DNA of 64,000 bases from an uncultured Streptococcus sp. (GTDB lineage: Bacteria; Bacillota; Bacilli; Lactobacillales; Streptococcaceae): assembly GCF_901875575.1 (NCBI RefSeq), contig NZ_CABFMF010000011.1, positions 310,001-374,000 on the forward strand, in the 5' to 3' direction. The position numbers and the translations under genes are program-made. The notes under the pieces are model-generated. The model was not told where the DNA came from. It did no database searches and was given only the letters and a program-made list of their open reading frames with translations. The stretch's first letter is position 1. The number at the start of each line of letters is the position of its first letter. Shown piece after piece: positions 25,301 to 32,950 of the stretch.

Positions 25301-25317
25301 AACAAAAGGAGAAGATT

Positions 25318-25920
25318 ATGAAAAAAGAACCGATTCATCGTACCAGTATGTGGAAATTTAAGTTAAGTGCTGCCACCATGACTTTGATTCCCGCTGCCGT
25401 GGGGATTAACTATGTTGCCAAAGCCTTGGCGGAGGGGTTAAAGTTGCCCGTTTGGCTGGGGTCTTTGGGAACCTTTCTTTCCAGCATGTTGGCTGGACCG
25501 GTTGTCGGTGCCATTAGTGGTTTCATCAACAACGTGATCTATGGGCTGACCTTATCGCCAATTTCAACCGTGTATGCGATTACCAGCATCGGAATTGGGA
25601 TTGCTGTCGGAGTTTTGCACGCCAATGGGTGGTTCTCGTCAGCGCGACGAGTATTTGTTTCTGCTATTATTATTGCCATCGTTTCAGCTGTCATTTCAAC
25701 GCCACTCAACGTCATCTTTTGGGGTGGTCAGACCGGTATCGCTTGGGGTGACTCATTGTTTGCGGTAATGGTCGCCAATCATGTACCAGTGTGGCTGGCC
25801 TCATTTACCGATGAGTTCGTCTTGGATATTTTGGATAAAGTCTGCGTGGCCTATCTGGCATTCTTCATCTATCGTCAGCTGCCGAAGCGGATGGTACACT
25901 TCTTTAGCGATGATAAATGA
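25318..25920 (+). CDS. ECF transporter S component (substrate unknown)
   Basis: A 200-residue membrane protein with six hydrophobic segments, the size of energy-coupling factor substrate-binding subunits. The N-terminal WKFKLSAATMTLIPAAVGINYVAKALAEGLKLPVWLGSLGTF and GPVVGAISGFINNVIYGL resemble S components, in which an N-terminal helix segment couples to EcfT. It is followed with a 4-base overlap by EcfT and two ATPases, so this is a dedicated (group I) system. Substrate candidates include vitamins, precursors or a metal; sequence alone does not say. Codons are richer in G and C than those of neighbours on both sides, pointing to transfer. Confidence 0.8.
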   Translation: MKKEPIHRTSMWKFKLSAATMTLIPAAVGINYVAKALAEGLKLPVWLGSLGTFLSSMLAGPVVGAISGFINNVIYGLTLSPISTVYAITSIGIGIAVGVLHANGWFSSARRVFVSAIIIAIVSAVISTPLNVIFWGGQTGIAWGDSLFAVMVANHVPVWLASFTDEFVLDILDKVCVAYLAFFIYRQLPKRMVHFFSDDK

Positions 25921-26711
25921 TGACTGATAAAACATTGATTTCTGGAGCGCCACGGCTCAAGCTCAAGTGGTACCAGGTGATCGATCCGATTACTAAGCTC
26001 TTGTTCATCTTGGACATGACGTTGTTGAGCTTTGCCAGTATGAATTTATTGCTTCAGGCCGGATTAATTCTTTTCGCAACACTGCTATTGTTATTTTCCA
26101 AATTGAGTTCTACCACCTTTAAGGCGCTGGGATTCAGCCTGTTTCTGATTTGCACCATGCTGATCATCCAAGGGTTATTTTACAGTCGGAATCAAACTGT
26201 GCTGTTTTCTGTGCTTGGGGTGTCGTTCTACAAAGAAGGTCTGATTTACGCCATCACTCTGGGTTGTCGAGTATTGGTGATTATTTTGACCAGTGGCTTT
26301 TTTATGGTGACCACAAGTATTTCAGAAAACGCGACCTATTTGGAACTGTCCGGATTGTCTTATAAAACCGTCTACGTTCTGATGTCGGTGTGTTATATTT
26401 TGCCGGAAATGATGCGCAATATGCGGAAAATCCAGCAGGCACAAAAAGTTCGCGGAACCAATCCGCAAAAAACGTTGATTCAGAAATTAAAGTCAGTCCT
26501 GCCGGTTCTAATTCCATTGGTGATTAAGACCTTGGATCAATCGATGACGCGGTCGATTTCTCTCCAACTGAGAGGTTTTGATAATCTCAATCGGACTGTC
26601 AGAACCTCCCAGCGCGTGTATCGCCTGTCGCGGACGCTGCACATTGGTCTGACTGGATTGGCAATTTTATTGATTGGGTGGAAGATATGGACGAAGATAA
26701 ACGGATTGTAA
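25917..26711 (+). CDS. ECF transporter transmembrane component EcfT
   Basis: 264 residues. Hydrophobic segments fill the first half (about 25-125) and the C-terminus (about 235-255). The cytoplasmic coupling helices carry the paired basic motifs QAQKVRGTN and SLQLRGFDN, equivalent to the x-R-G motifs by which EcfT grips the two ATPases. ATGATG start overlaps the S gene stop. It transmits ATPase motion to the S component. Same G+C-rich codon use as the rest of the cassette. Confidence 0.88.
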   Translation: MMTDKTLISGAPRLKLKWYQVIDPITKLLFILDMTLLSFASMNLLLQAGLILFATLLLLFSKLSSTTFKALGFSLFLICTMLIIQGLFYSRNQTVLFSVLGVSFYKEGLIYAITLGCRVLVIILTSGFFMVTTSISENATYLELSGLSYKTVYVLMSVCYILPEMMRNMRKIQQAQKVRGTNPQKTLIQKLKSVLPVLIPLVIKTLDQSMTRSISLQLRGFDNLNRTVRTSQRVYRLSRTLHIGLTGLAILLIGWKIWTKINGL

Positions 26712-27523
26712 TTGAAAATTTGACCACCCGTTATCCGGGTACTGAGCAACCACAACTGCGTCAGATTAACGCGGAGGTTCATACCGGCCAGGTGGTTGGG
26801 ATTATCGGGAATAGTCACTCCGGCAAATCGACTTTGTGCCGTGTGCTGGCAGGGGTCATTCCCAAAATTGTGTCTGCTGAGATTGAGGGCGATTGGCACA
26901 TGTTTGGCCAGCGAGTGTCCGACAATTGGCCCGTTTATAATGCCATGAATGGAGTTGTACTGCAAAATCCAGCTGGCCAACTAAGCGGGTTGGCAGACAC
27001 GGTTGCCGATGAAATAGCCTTTGACTTGATTAATCAGGGAATGGCTGAAGGACTGATTCAAAAACGGGTTGAAGAAGTTGCCACGCAAATGGGGCTGATT
27101 GAACAGCTGAATTTGCGTCCCGAGAGCCTTTCCGGTGGTCAGATCCAGCGGTTGGCAATTGCCACGGCGATTGTGGCTAATCCGGCTGTTTTGATTATGG
27201 ATGATCCGACCAGTGAGATGGATCCCCTTGGCCGCCGGCAATTTTTCCAATGGCTGGCCCAAGTCAAAGAGACGACTGTCTTCATTGTCACCAGTGAAAT
27301 TGACGATTTGTGCGAAGTCGCCGACGTTGTGTGGGTGCTGCACGAGGGTCAAATGGTAGCCCAGGGCAGGCCGGGTGAGGTGTTTAATCATTTGGCAGCT
27401 GACTGGCAGATTCCAGCCCCGACAATCCAGCAACTTGCTCAAAAAATGGATTGGCACTTGGCTGATGGCCGGTATCCGGTGAATTACGCTGATCTGAAGG
27501 AGGTTCGTTATGCCCACAATTGA
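26687..27523 (+). CDS. ECF transporter ATPase 1 (EcfA-type)
   Basis: 278 residues from ATG at 26687 (GTG at 26678 is an alternative start). Walker A GNSHSGKST (about 35-43), a canonical signature LSGGQIQR (about 147-154), and Walker B AVLIMDDPTSEMD. The residue after the Walker B Asp, normally the catalytic Glu, is Asp. The usual switch His in the H-loop appears as Ser/Glu (FIVTSEIDD), so a second catalytic residue also differs. It overlaps EcfT upstream and the second ATPase downstream (14 bases). In the heterodimer its signature would complete the site of the second ATPase. Confidence 0.88.
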   Translation: MDEDKRIVIENLTTRYPGTEQPQLRQINAEVHTGQVVGIIGNSHSGKSTLCRVLAGVIPKIVSAEIEGDWHMFGQRVSDNWPVYNAMNGVVLQNPAGQLSGLADTVADEIAFDLINQGMAEGLIQKRVEEVATQMGLIEQLNLRPESLSGGQIQRLAIATAIVANPAVLIMDDPTSEMDPLGRRQFFQWLAQVKETTVFIVTSEIDDLCEVADVVWVLHEGQMVAQGRPGEVFNHLAADWQIPAPTIQQLAQKMDWHLADGRYPVNYADLKEVRYAHN

Positions 27524-28310
27524 ACTGAGCCACCTGACGTTCACTTATCCGGAACGGTCCTTTAGCTTGGATGTTGAAGACAAACACTTCGCCGATCCGA
27601 TGGTGGCGATTGTCGGCCAAAATGGTGCCGGCAAATCAACGCTCTTCAAATTGTTGACGGGCTTGCTGACACCACAAACCGGTGTGATTAAGATCGATGG
27701 AGAAAATTTTAATGATCTTAAACCAGTCGAAAAGTTACTGAAGATTGGGATTACTTTTCAGAATCCTGACGATCAGCTTTTCAACCCGACCGTTCAACGA
27801 GAGGTGGAGTGGAATGTCGCGCAGGTCGTGGATGACCACGACACGATTACGAGGCGGGCTTTAGCGGCTCTAAAAAGAGTTGGCTTGGATGATAAAACAG
27901 CTGAAAGTCCATATGACCTATCATTGTCGGAACGCAAGCTGTTGAGCGTTGCCACAGTTTTGGCAGTGGATCCGGCGATTTATTTATTTGATGAGCCGAT
28001 GATGTCGCTTGATTGGGAAAGCCGGCGCAAGTTGACCGCAATTTTCCATCAGTTGGCTGATTCGGGCCACCAAGTTGTGACCATCACCCATGACATGGAT
28101 TGGGTCGCCGCCGAGTTTGAGTCGGTGTATGTTATGGAACACGGGAAGTTTGGCTTCGCCGGCAGTTCACGGGAATTGTTCAGCAATCACGAACTTGTCC
28201 AGCGAGTGGGATTACTACCACCGCGGATTATGGACATAGCGGAGTCGCTGGGTGATTCACAGACATATTTATCGGTTAATGATTATTGCCAGAAAAATCG
28301 AGATGTATAG
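27510..28310 (+). CDS. ECF transporter ATPase 2 (EcfA'-type)
   Basis: 266 residues. Walker A GQNGAGKST (about 36-44), Walker B AIYLFDEPMMSLD with the catalytic Glu present, and H-loop VVTITHDMDW with the His. The ABC signature is degenerate: LSLSERKLLSVA in place of LSGGQ. Ribosome binding site AAGGAGG is strong although it lies inside the previous gene. Together with the altered catalytic residues in ATPase 1, this implies one working and one degenerate nucleotide site. Last gene of the cassette. Confidence 0.88.
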   Translation: MPTIELSHLTFTYPERSFSLDVEDKHFADPMVAIVGQNGAGKSTLFKLLTGLLTPQTGVIKIDGENFNDLKPVEKLLKIGITFQNPDDQLFNPTVQREVEWNVAQVVDDHDTITRRALAALKRVGLDDKTAESPYDLSLSERKLLSVATVLAVDPAIYLFDEPMMSLDWESRRKLTAIFHQLADSGHQVVTITHDMDWVAAEFESVYVMEHGKFGFAGSSRELFSNHELVQRVGLLPPRIMDIAESLGDSQTYLSVNDYCQKNRDV

Positions 28311-28534
28311 AAAAAATCACCTCTGCGGGTTTTCCAGGTTGAAGGATTAACTTCAGCTTCTGGCAAGAACTCACATGGGTGACTTTTGTGTTTAATAACG
28401 TTTCATGATCATCGGGTGCTTCCTCAGATCACTCGGTTTGATTTTACTTTGTTTCATGGTCATAATCATATACCATTTCTTTTGGATTTTTTGTTTGACT
28501 AATACAAAATAGGTCTTCATAGGTCTTCGCATTT
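28311..28534. other. Non-coding or decayed stretch after the ECF cassette
   Basis: No intact ORF. On the minus strand a broken frame (about 28320-28535) reads NAKTYEDLFCISQTKNPKE and continues with two stops to SEEAPDDHETLLNTKVTH, so it may be the remains of a gene that I cannot name. A long imperfect pairing TCACC ... GGTGA (28318-28383) could act as the operon end. Confidence 0.4.
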
Positions 28535-28648
28535 TTAGCGCCCATTAGGATCATCAGTATAATTTTCTGAATTAGGAGACTCTCCCATCACTATTCGAAC
28601 TTCGTCTCCCAACTTACGCTGTTCCCATTCAATGGGGTAGGGCAAATC
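28535..28648 (-). pseudogene. HsdS (type I restriction specificity subunit) fragment
   Basis: On the minus strand this reads PIEWEQRKLGDEVRIVMGES, then PNSENYTDDPNGR and a stop. WEQRKLG followed by a VMGxSPNSENY block is the start of a target recognition domain in streptococcal type I specificity subunits. Only about 38 codons survive, and the fragment abuts a PnuC fragment on the other strand. No hsdR or hsdM is nearby. Confidence 0.7.
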
Positions 28649-28867
28649 CTCATGACAGCCGTTTACCGTGAACAGTGGATATTCTGGGCAGCTACCAATG
28701 TCTTTTCAATCTATCTCTTGTGGGGAGAAAGCCTGCAAATTCAAGGGAAATATCTAATTTATCTCATTAACAGTCTAGTTGGTTGGTATCAATGGAGCAA
28801 GGCTGCTAAGCAGAATACGGATTTACCTAACAAAGATAAAAAACTCAGTAGCCTAGAAATAAGGTAA
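28640..28867 (+). pseudogene. pnuC: PnuC nicotinamide riboside transporter, 3' fragment
   Basis: About 75 codons: MTAVYREQWIFWAATNVFSI, then YLLWGESLQIQGKYLIYLIN and SLVGWYQWSK, which is the last part of a PnuC transporter (W and Y-rich helices). The N-terminal five helices are missing. In pneumococcal genomes a truncated PnuC is annotated at the same position, between the choline transporter and the TetR gene, so the truncation is older than the ECF insertion. No ribosome binding site is seen. Confidence 0.75.
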
Positions 28868-28885
28868 CTGAGCTCTAATCTATAT

Positions 28886-29422
28886 TCAATTTTTAGGAAT
28901 GAGAAGGTATAGATAAAATTGGACAACTTCCTGGTCTGTGAAGTCTTGTCCTTTTTTGAGCCACCAGGTCAATGTCTCGATAAAGTTGGACACGACTAAG
29001 TGTTGGAGGTAAGAAGTAGGCAAACTCGGGTGAGCTTCTCTTAAATCATCAGCCATCACGGAATAGATATGGTGTTCTAACTCTCTCTGGAGTTGACGGA
29101 GGAAGTAGTCATTTTTGGAAAATAGCAGACTGGTGATATGGTCTTGGTTTTTCTGAAAATGGAGAAAGAGGTGGGCGAGGTAGTCCTCGGTTGAAATGGA
29201 TTGCTCTCTTTCAAAGAGGTGATGGAAGAGGTAGCGACAAAGTTCGTCCAGAAGTAGTTCCTTGCTCTCATAGTGACAGTAAAAGGTGGAACGTCCCACA
29301 TCTGCGAGGTCAATGATATCCTGAACTGTAGTGGATTCGTAGCCCTTCTCGTTCAAGAGTTGTAGAAAAGCTTGATAGATGGCTTTTTTTGTTTTGCTGA
29401 TACGGCGGTCAATGGTAGTCAT
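28886..29422 (-). CDS. sczA: SczA, TetR-family zinc-responsive regulator of czcD
   Basis: 178 residues. The N-terminal HTH (about 10-55: KKAIYQAFLQLLNEKGYESTTVQDIIDLADVGRSTFYCHYESKELLLDEL) is TetR type and the rest is an all-helical ligand domain. It is divergent from a CDF zinc exporter gene, the arrangement of pneumococcal SczA, which activates czcD in zinc or cobalt and binds TGTTCANNANTGAACA. That motif is present at 29442-29457. Assignment follows from family, context and operator. Confidence 0.88.
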   Translation of the reverse strand: MTTIDRRISKTKKAIYQAFLQLLNEKGYESTTVQDIIDLADVGRSTFYCHYESKELLLDELCRYLFHHLFEREQSISTEDYLAHLFLHFQKNQDHITSLLFSKNDYFLRQLQRELEHHIYSVMADDLREAHPSLPTSYLQHLVVSNFIETLTWWLKKGQDFTDQEVVQFYLYLLIPKN

Positions 29423-29441
29423 ATGGACACTTGAGGCAAAT

Positions 29442-29457
29442 TGTTCAGAACTGAATA
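29442..29457. promoter_or_regulatory. SczA operator
   Basis: TGTTCAGAACTGAATA fits the SczA motif TGTTCA-NNAN-TGAACA with one mismatch and lies in the sczA-czcD divergent region. Confidence 0.7.
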
Positions 29458-29545
29458 AAGCTGATGTTTTGCTTCTATCCTTTCTTTGAGTTTTAGTGGA
29501 TAATAATAATGAATAAGGTGTTCATAAATCTATTATAACAAAGGA

Positions 29546-30445
29546 ATGAGAAAGATGAAGGCAAAATATACTGTTTGGGTAGCTTTTTTCTTAAATTTAA
29601 GCTATGCTATTGTTGAGTTTATCGCAGGAGGAATCTTTGGTTCGAGTGCTGTTCTTGCTGATTCTGTCCATGACTTGGGAGATGCTATAGCTATTGGCAT
29701 ATCGGCCTTTTTAGAAACAATCTCAAATAGAGAAGAAGATAGGCAGTACACCTTGGGTTACAAGCGATTTAGTCTTTTAGGAGCACTAGTGACTGCTGTG
29801 ATTCTTATCACAGGATCCATCCTAGTGATTTTGGAAAATATAACTAAACTTTTTAATCCACAGCCCGTCAATGATGAAGGTATCCTCTGGCTAGGAATTA
29901 TTGCAGTCAGTATCAATGTGCTAGCTAGTCTAGTAGTTCGTAAGGGAAAGACAAAGAACGAGTCAATTCTCAGCCTGCACTTTTTTGAAGATACACTTGG
30001 TTGGTTGGCTGTCATTCTAGTGGCGATTATCCTCCGATTTACAGATTGGTATATCCTTGATCCGCTCTTATCTCTTGTCATTTCCATCTTCATTCTAACA
30101 AAAGCCATTCCTCGCTTTTGGAGCGCGCTCAAGATTTTCTTGGACGCTGTGCCAGAAGGAGTAGAGACTGGTGATTTGGAGAAGGATTTGGATGCTCTGA
30201 CTAATGTCAAAAGTGTCAATCAACTTAGCATTTGGTCCATGGATGGTCTGGAAAATAATGCCATTATCCATCTTTGTTTAGAGGATTGGGGGCAGATGAC
30301 GGAAACAAAGAATCAAGTACGTCAGCTCTTAGAAGAAAGAGGAATTCAGAATATTACCATCGAAGTGGACACCAGTCAAAGCAATCATGCGCAACATAAG
30401 CGAAAGGTAACAGCCTTAGAGCAACCTCATGGGCATCAACATTAG
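29546..30445 (+). CDS. czcD: Cation diffusion facilitator zinc exporter CzcD
   Basis: 299 residues with six hydrophobic segments. The metal site is visible as ADSVHDLGDAIAIG in helix 2 (about 36-49, HxxxD) and HFFEDTLGW in helix 5 (about 145-153). A cytoplasmic domain and a His-rich tail (EQPHGHQH) follow. CDF proteins exchange Zn2+ (or Co2+, Cd2+) for protons. Paired with sczA as in pneumococcus. I used the ATG at 29546; an ATG at 29555 (MKAKYTVWV) is also possible. It ends at a dispersed hairpin repeat. Confidence 0.93.
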   Translation: MRKMKAKYTVWVAFFLNLSYAIVEFIAGGIFGSSAVLADSVHDLGDAIAIGISAFLETISNREEDRQYTLGYKRFSLLGALVTAVILITGSILVILENITKLFNPQPVNDEGILWLGIIAVSINVLASLVVRKGKTKNESILSLHFFEDTLGWLAVILVAIILRFTDWYILDPLLSLVISIFILTKAIPRFWSALKIFLDAVPEGVETGDLEKDLDALTNVKSVNQLSIWSMDGLENNAIIHLCLEDWGQMTETKNQVRQLLEERGIQNITIEVDTSQSNHAQHKRKVTALEQPHGHQH

Positions 30446-30555
30446 AAAAGAGGTTGGGGGAAAGTCTTTAAAAGTAAAAAGCGCATAGTATCAGGCATTG
30501 AAAATATGATACTATGCGTTTTATTGTGAGGATATTTACTCCATTTTATCTTGAA
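30445..30555. repeat. Dispersed hairpin repeat, copy 1
   Basis: Contains AAAGTCTTT, then GCATAGTATCA ... TGATACTATGC as a long stem, then TTTTATTGTGAGGATATTTACTCC. A related copy lies at 53427-53548. It sits between czcD and the convergent galR, so it probably also ends transcription. Confidence 0.7.
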
Positions 30556-30583
30556 ATTTAGTTTTTGCCTAGATTCTAATATC

Positions 30584-31588
30584 TTAATCATTCCTTGTAC
30601 TTTCTCTCAGAGTCAGTCTGGTTCCCAGCATAGTCAGGCTAGGGATTTTCCGACCGTGGAGTACTTCCTTGTTAAGAATATCCATACCTGCTCGACCCAT
30701 CTCCTCAGTATAAACGGTGATGCTAGAGAGGGGAGGATAGACTTGCTTGGTCAGGCTGGTGTCGTTAAAGGAAATGAGGCTGACACGGTCTGGTAGGCTG
30801 ATTCCAGCTTCTTGGAGGGCACGGAGGGCACCGATGGCTAAACTATCGCTAGCTGCAAAAAAGGCAGGTGGCAGTTGGTCTCCCAAACTCTGAATAGCCT
30901 CTTTCATTAAGTCATAGCCAGACTGGGCGGTAAAGCTTCCTTGAAAGACCAGTTCATCATGATAGATCCCTTTTGTTTGGCTGTAGTTCCTAAAATTTTC
31001 CAGCCGCTTATCCTCAATGATTTCTTCTTGATCGGTTGTTTCCTCAAGCCCTGTTAGAATCCCGATACGGTTCATCCCTTGACTGAGGAAATAATCGACA
31101 ACCTGTTTCATGGCAGTATAAAAGTCCGTGATAATACAGGTGTGTCCTAGTGAAAGAGTATCACTATCTAGAAAGACAAGAGGCTTTTGGTATTCCTCAA
31201 AGGTGGAAATCTGAGCTCGGCTAAACTTTCCGATGCAGAGAATCCCGATGACTTCCTCGCTCAGTGTAAAAGGATGGTCATTAAAATAGCGTAAGATATC
31301 ATAGTCCAGTTCTTGGGCTCTTTTTTCTATTCCTAGGCGAATCTGGTAGTAGTAGAGGTCGTCCAGCTCCCCTTGTTCGCTGACCCATTGGATAATGGCA
31401 ATCTTTTGCTTGGGCTTGTGGGACTCGCCTGTCTTGAGGTGCTTGGTGTAGCCCAACTCTTCAGCAACAGTTAAAATACGGTGTCTGGTTTCTTCTGTAA
31501 CAGATAGGCTCTGGTCGCGATTGAGGACACGGGATACGGTCGCGATAGAGACAGAGGCTAGCTGTGCAATGTCTTTTAAGGTAGCCAT
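30584..31588 (-). CDS. galR: LacI-family galactose repressor GalR
   Basis: 334 residues. The LacI HTH MATLKDIAQLASVSIATVSRVLN is at the N-terminus, followed by a periplasmic-binding-like effector domain (about 60-330, with SFNDTSLTKQVYPPLSSITVYTEEMG near the end). It is divergent from galK-galT, which fixes it as the gal regulator of streptococci. Inverted AGTAAA/TTTACT repeats in the shared promoter region are likely its operator. Confidence 0.92.
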   Translation of the reverse strand: MATLKDIAQLASVSIATVSRVLNRDQSLSVTEETRHRILTVAEELGYTKHLKTGESHKPKQKIAIIQWVSEQGELDDLYYYQIRLGIEKRAQELDYDILRYFNDHPFTLSEEVIGILCIGKFSRAQISTFEEYQKPLVFLDSDTLSLGHTCIITDFYTAMKQVVDYFLSQGMNRIGILTGLEETTDQEEIIEDKRLENFRNYSQTKGIYHDELVFQGSFTAQSGYDLMKEAIQSLGDQLPPAFFAASDSLAIGALRALQEAGISLPDRVSLISFNDTSLTKQVYPPLSSITVYTEEMGRAGMDILNKEVLHGRKIPSLTMLGTRLTLRESTRND

Positions 31589-31633
31589 AAATCCTCCTTC
31601 TTTAAGGTTAGTATATCATATTTTTCTGCTTTT

Positions 31634-31666
31634 TTACTGATAGTTTAGTAAATTTTTAGTAAAAAG
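31634..31666. promoter_or_regulatory. Candidate GalR operator
   Basis: TTTACT-N8-AGTAAA followed by a second AGTAAAA just upstream of the galK -35 box. LacI-family regulators usually bind such symmetric sites. No published consensus was checked. Confidence 0.4.
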
Positions 31667-31668
31667 GA

Positions 31669-31697
31669 TTGACCTTGGGAAATCCCTTGGATACAAT
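31669..31697 (+). promoter_or_regulatory. Promoter of galK-galT
   Basis: TTGACC (31669-31674), 17-base spacer, TACAAT (31692-31697). Confidence 0.8.
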
Positions 31698-31700
31698 AGA

Positions 31701-31714
31701 AGAAAACGATTACA
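31701..31714. promoter_or_regulatory. Candidate catabolite-responsive element (cre)
   Basis: AGAAAACGATTACA matches the cre consensus TGWAANCGNTNWCA at 13 of 14 positions. It lies right at the predicted transcription start of galK, a position where CcpA represses. Confidence 0.55.
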
Positions 31715-31753
31715 CGTTAAGGTGACTTAACGGACAGTAAAAGGAGAAATCAT

Positions 31754-32932
31754 ATGACACAACATCTTACTGCTGAAGCTCTTCGTAAAGACTTTCTTGC
31801 TGTTTTTGGTCAAGAAGCAGACCAAACATTCTTTTCACCAGGTCGTATCAACTTGATTGGTGAGCACACAGACTACAACGGTGGGCACGTTTTTCCTGCT
31901 GCTATTTCCTTGGGAACTTACGGTGCAGCTCGCAAGCGTGACGACCAAGTCTTGCGTTTCTACTCAGCTAACTTTGAGGAAAAGGGTATCATCGAAGTGC
32001 CTCTCGCTGACCTCAAGTTTGAAAAAGAGCACAGCTGGACCAACTATCCAAAAGGGGTTCTTCATTTCTTGCAAGAAGCTGGGCATGTGATTGACAAAGG
32101 TTTTGATTTTTATGTTTATGGGAATATCCCAAATGGTGCTGGTTTGTCTTCTTCAGCATCCTTGGAACTCTTGACAGGAGTCGTGGCAGAGCATCTCTTT
32201 GATTTAAAACTAGAGCGTCTCGATTTGGTTAAAATCGGAAAACAAACAGAAAACAACTTTATCGGAGTCAACTCTGGCATTATGGACCAATTTGCTATCG
32301 GTATGGGTGCAGACCAACGTGCTATTTACCTTGATACCAACACCTTGGAGTATGACTTGGTGCCACTGGATTTGAAGGACAATGTCGTTGTCATCATGAA
32401 TACTAACAAACGCCGTGAATTGGCGGACTCTAAATACAATGAACGTCGTGCTGAGTGTGAAAAAGCAGTGGAAGAATTGCAAGTTGCCTTAGATATTCAG
32501 ACCTTGGGTGAATTGGACGAGTGGGCCTTTGACCAATATATCTATCTGATTAAAGATGAAAATCGTTTGAAACGTGCTCGTCATGCTGTGCTTGAAAACC
32601 AACGTACCCTTAAAGCTCAAGCAGCCCTTCAAGCAGGAGATTTGGAAACATTTGGTCGTTTGATGAATGCGTCACACGTTTCCCTAGAGCATGACTATGA
32701 AGTAACTGGTTTGGAATTGGATACTCTTGTTCACACAGCTTGGGCACAAGAAGGAGTTCTCGGTGCTCGTATGACAGGGGCAGGTTTTGGCGGATGTGCC
32801 ATTGCTTTGGTTCAAAAAGATACTGTTAAGGCCTTTAAGGAAGCTGTTGGCAAACACTACGAAGAAGTAGTTGGCTATGCTCCAAGCTTCTATATTGCTG
32901 AAGTTGCAGGTGGCACTCGCGTCCTTGACTAG
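31754..32932 (+). CDS. galK: Galactokinase
   Basis: 392 residues of the GHMP kinase family. The signature GRINLIGEHTDYNGGHVFPAA (about 26-46), the ATP-binding loop PNGAGLSSSASLE (about 128-140) and TGAGFGGCAIAL near the C-terminus are all present. It phosphorylates galactose to galactose-1-phosphate in the Leloir pathway. galT follows after 18 bases. Confidence 0.97.
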   Translation: MTQHLTAEALRKDFLAVFGQEADQTFFSPGRINLIGEHTDYNGGHVFPAAISLGTYGAARKRDDQVLRFYSANFEEKGIIEVPLADLKFEKEHSWTNYPKGVLHFLQEAGHVIDKGFDFYVYGNIPNGAGLSSSASLELLTGVVAEHLFDLKLERLDLVKIGKQTENNFIGVNSGIMDQFAIGMGADQRAIYLDTNTLEYDLVPLDLKDNVVVIMNTNKRRELADSKYNERRAECEKAVEELQVALDIQTLGELDEWAFDQYIYLIKDENRLKRARHAVLENQRTLKAQAALQAGDLETFGRLMNASHVSLEHDYEVTGLELDTLVHTAWAQEGVLGARMTGAGFGGCAIALVQKDTVKAFKEAVGKHYEEVVGYAPSFYIAEVAGGTRVLD

Positions 32933-32950
32933 TCCAAAGGAGGTTCTATA

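Noticed and set aside
26981..27620. Long minus-strand ORFs opposite the ECF ATPase genes (187 and 78 codons)
   Set aside because: The higher G+C content lowers stop frequency in shadow frames. The plus-strand frames carry full ABC motifs.
28373..28525. Minus-strand short basic ORF (MKTYFVLVKQKIQKKW...)
   Set aside because: The alternative frame over the same bases looks more like a decayed protein with stops. Neither frame is supported as a gene.
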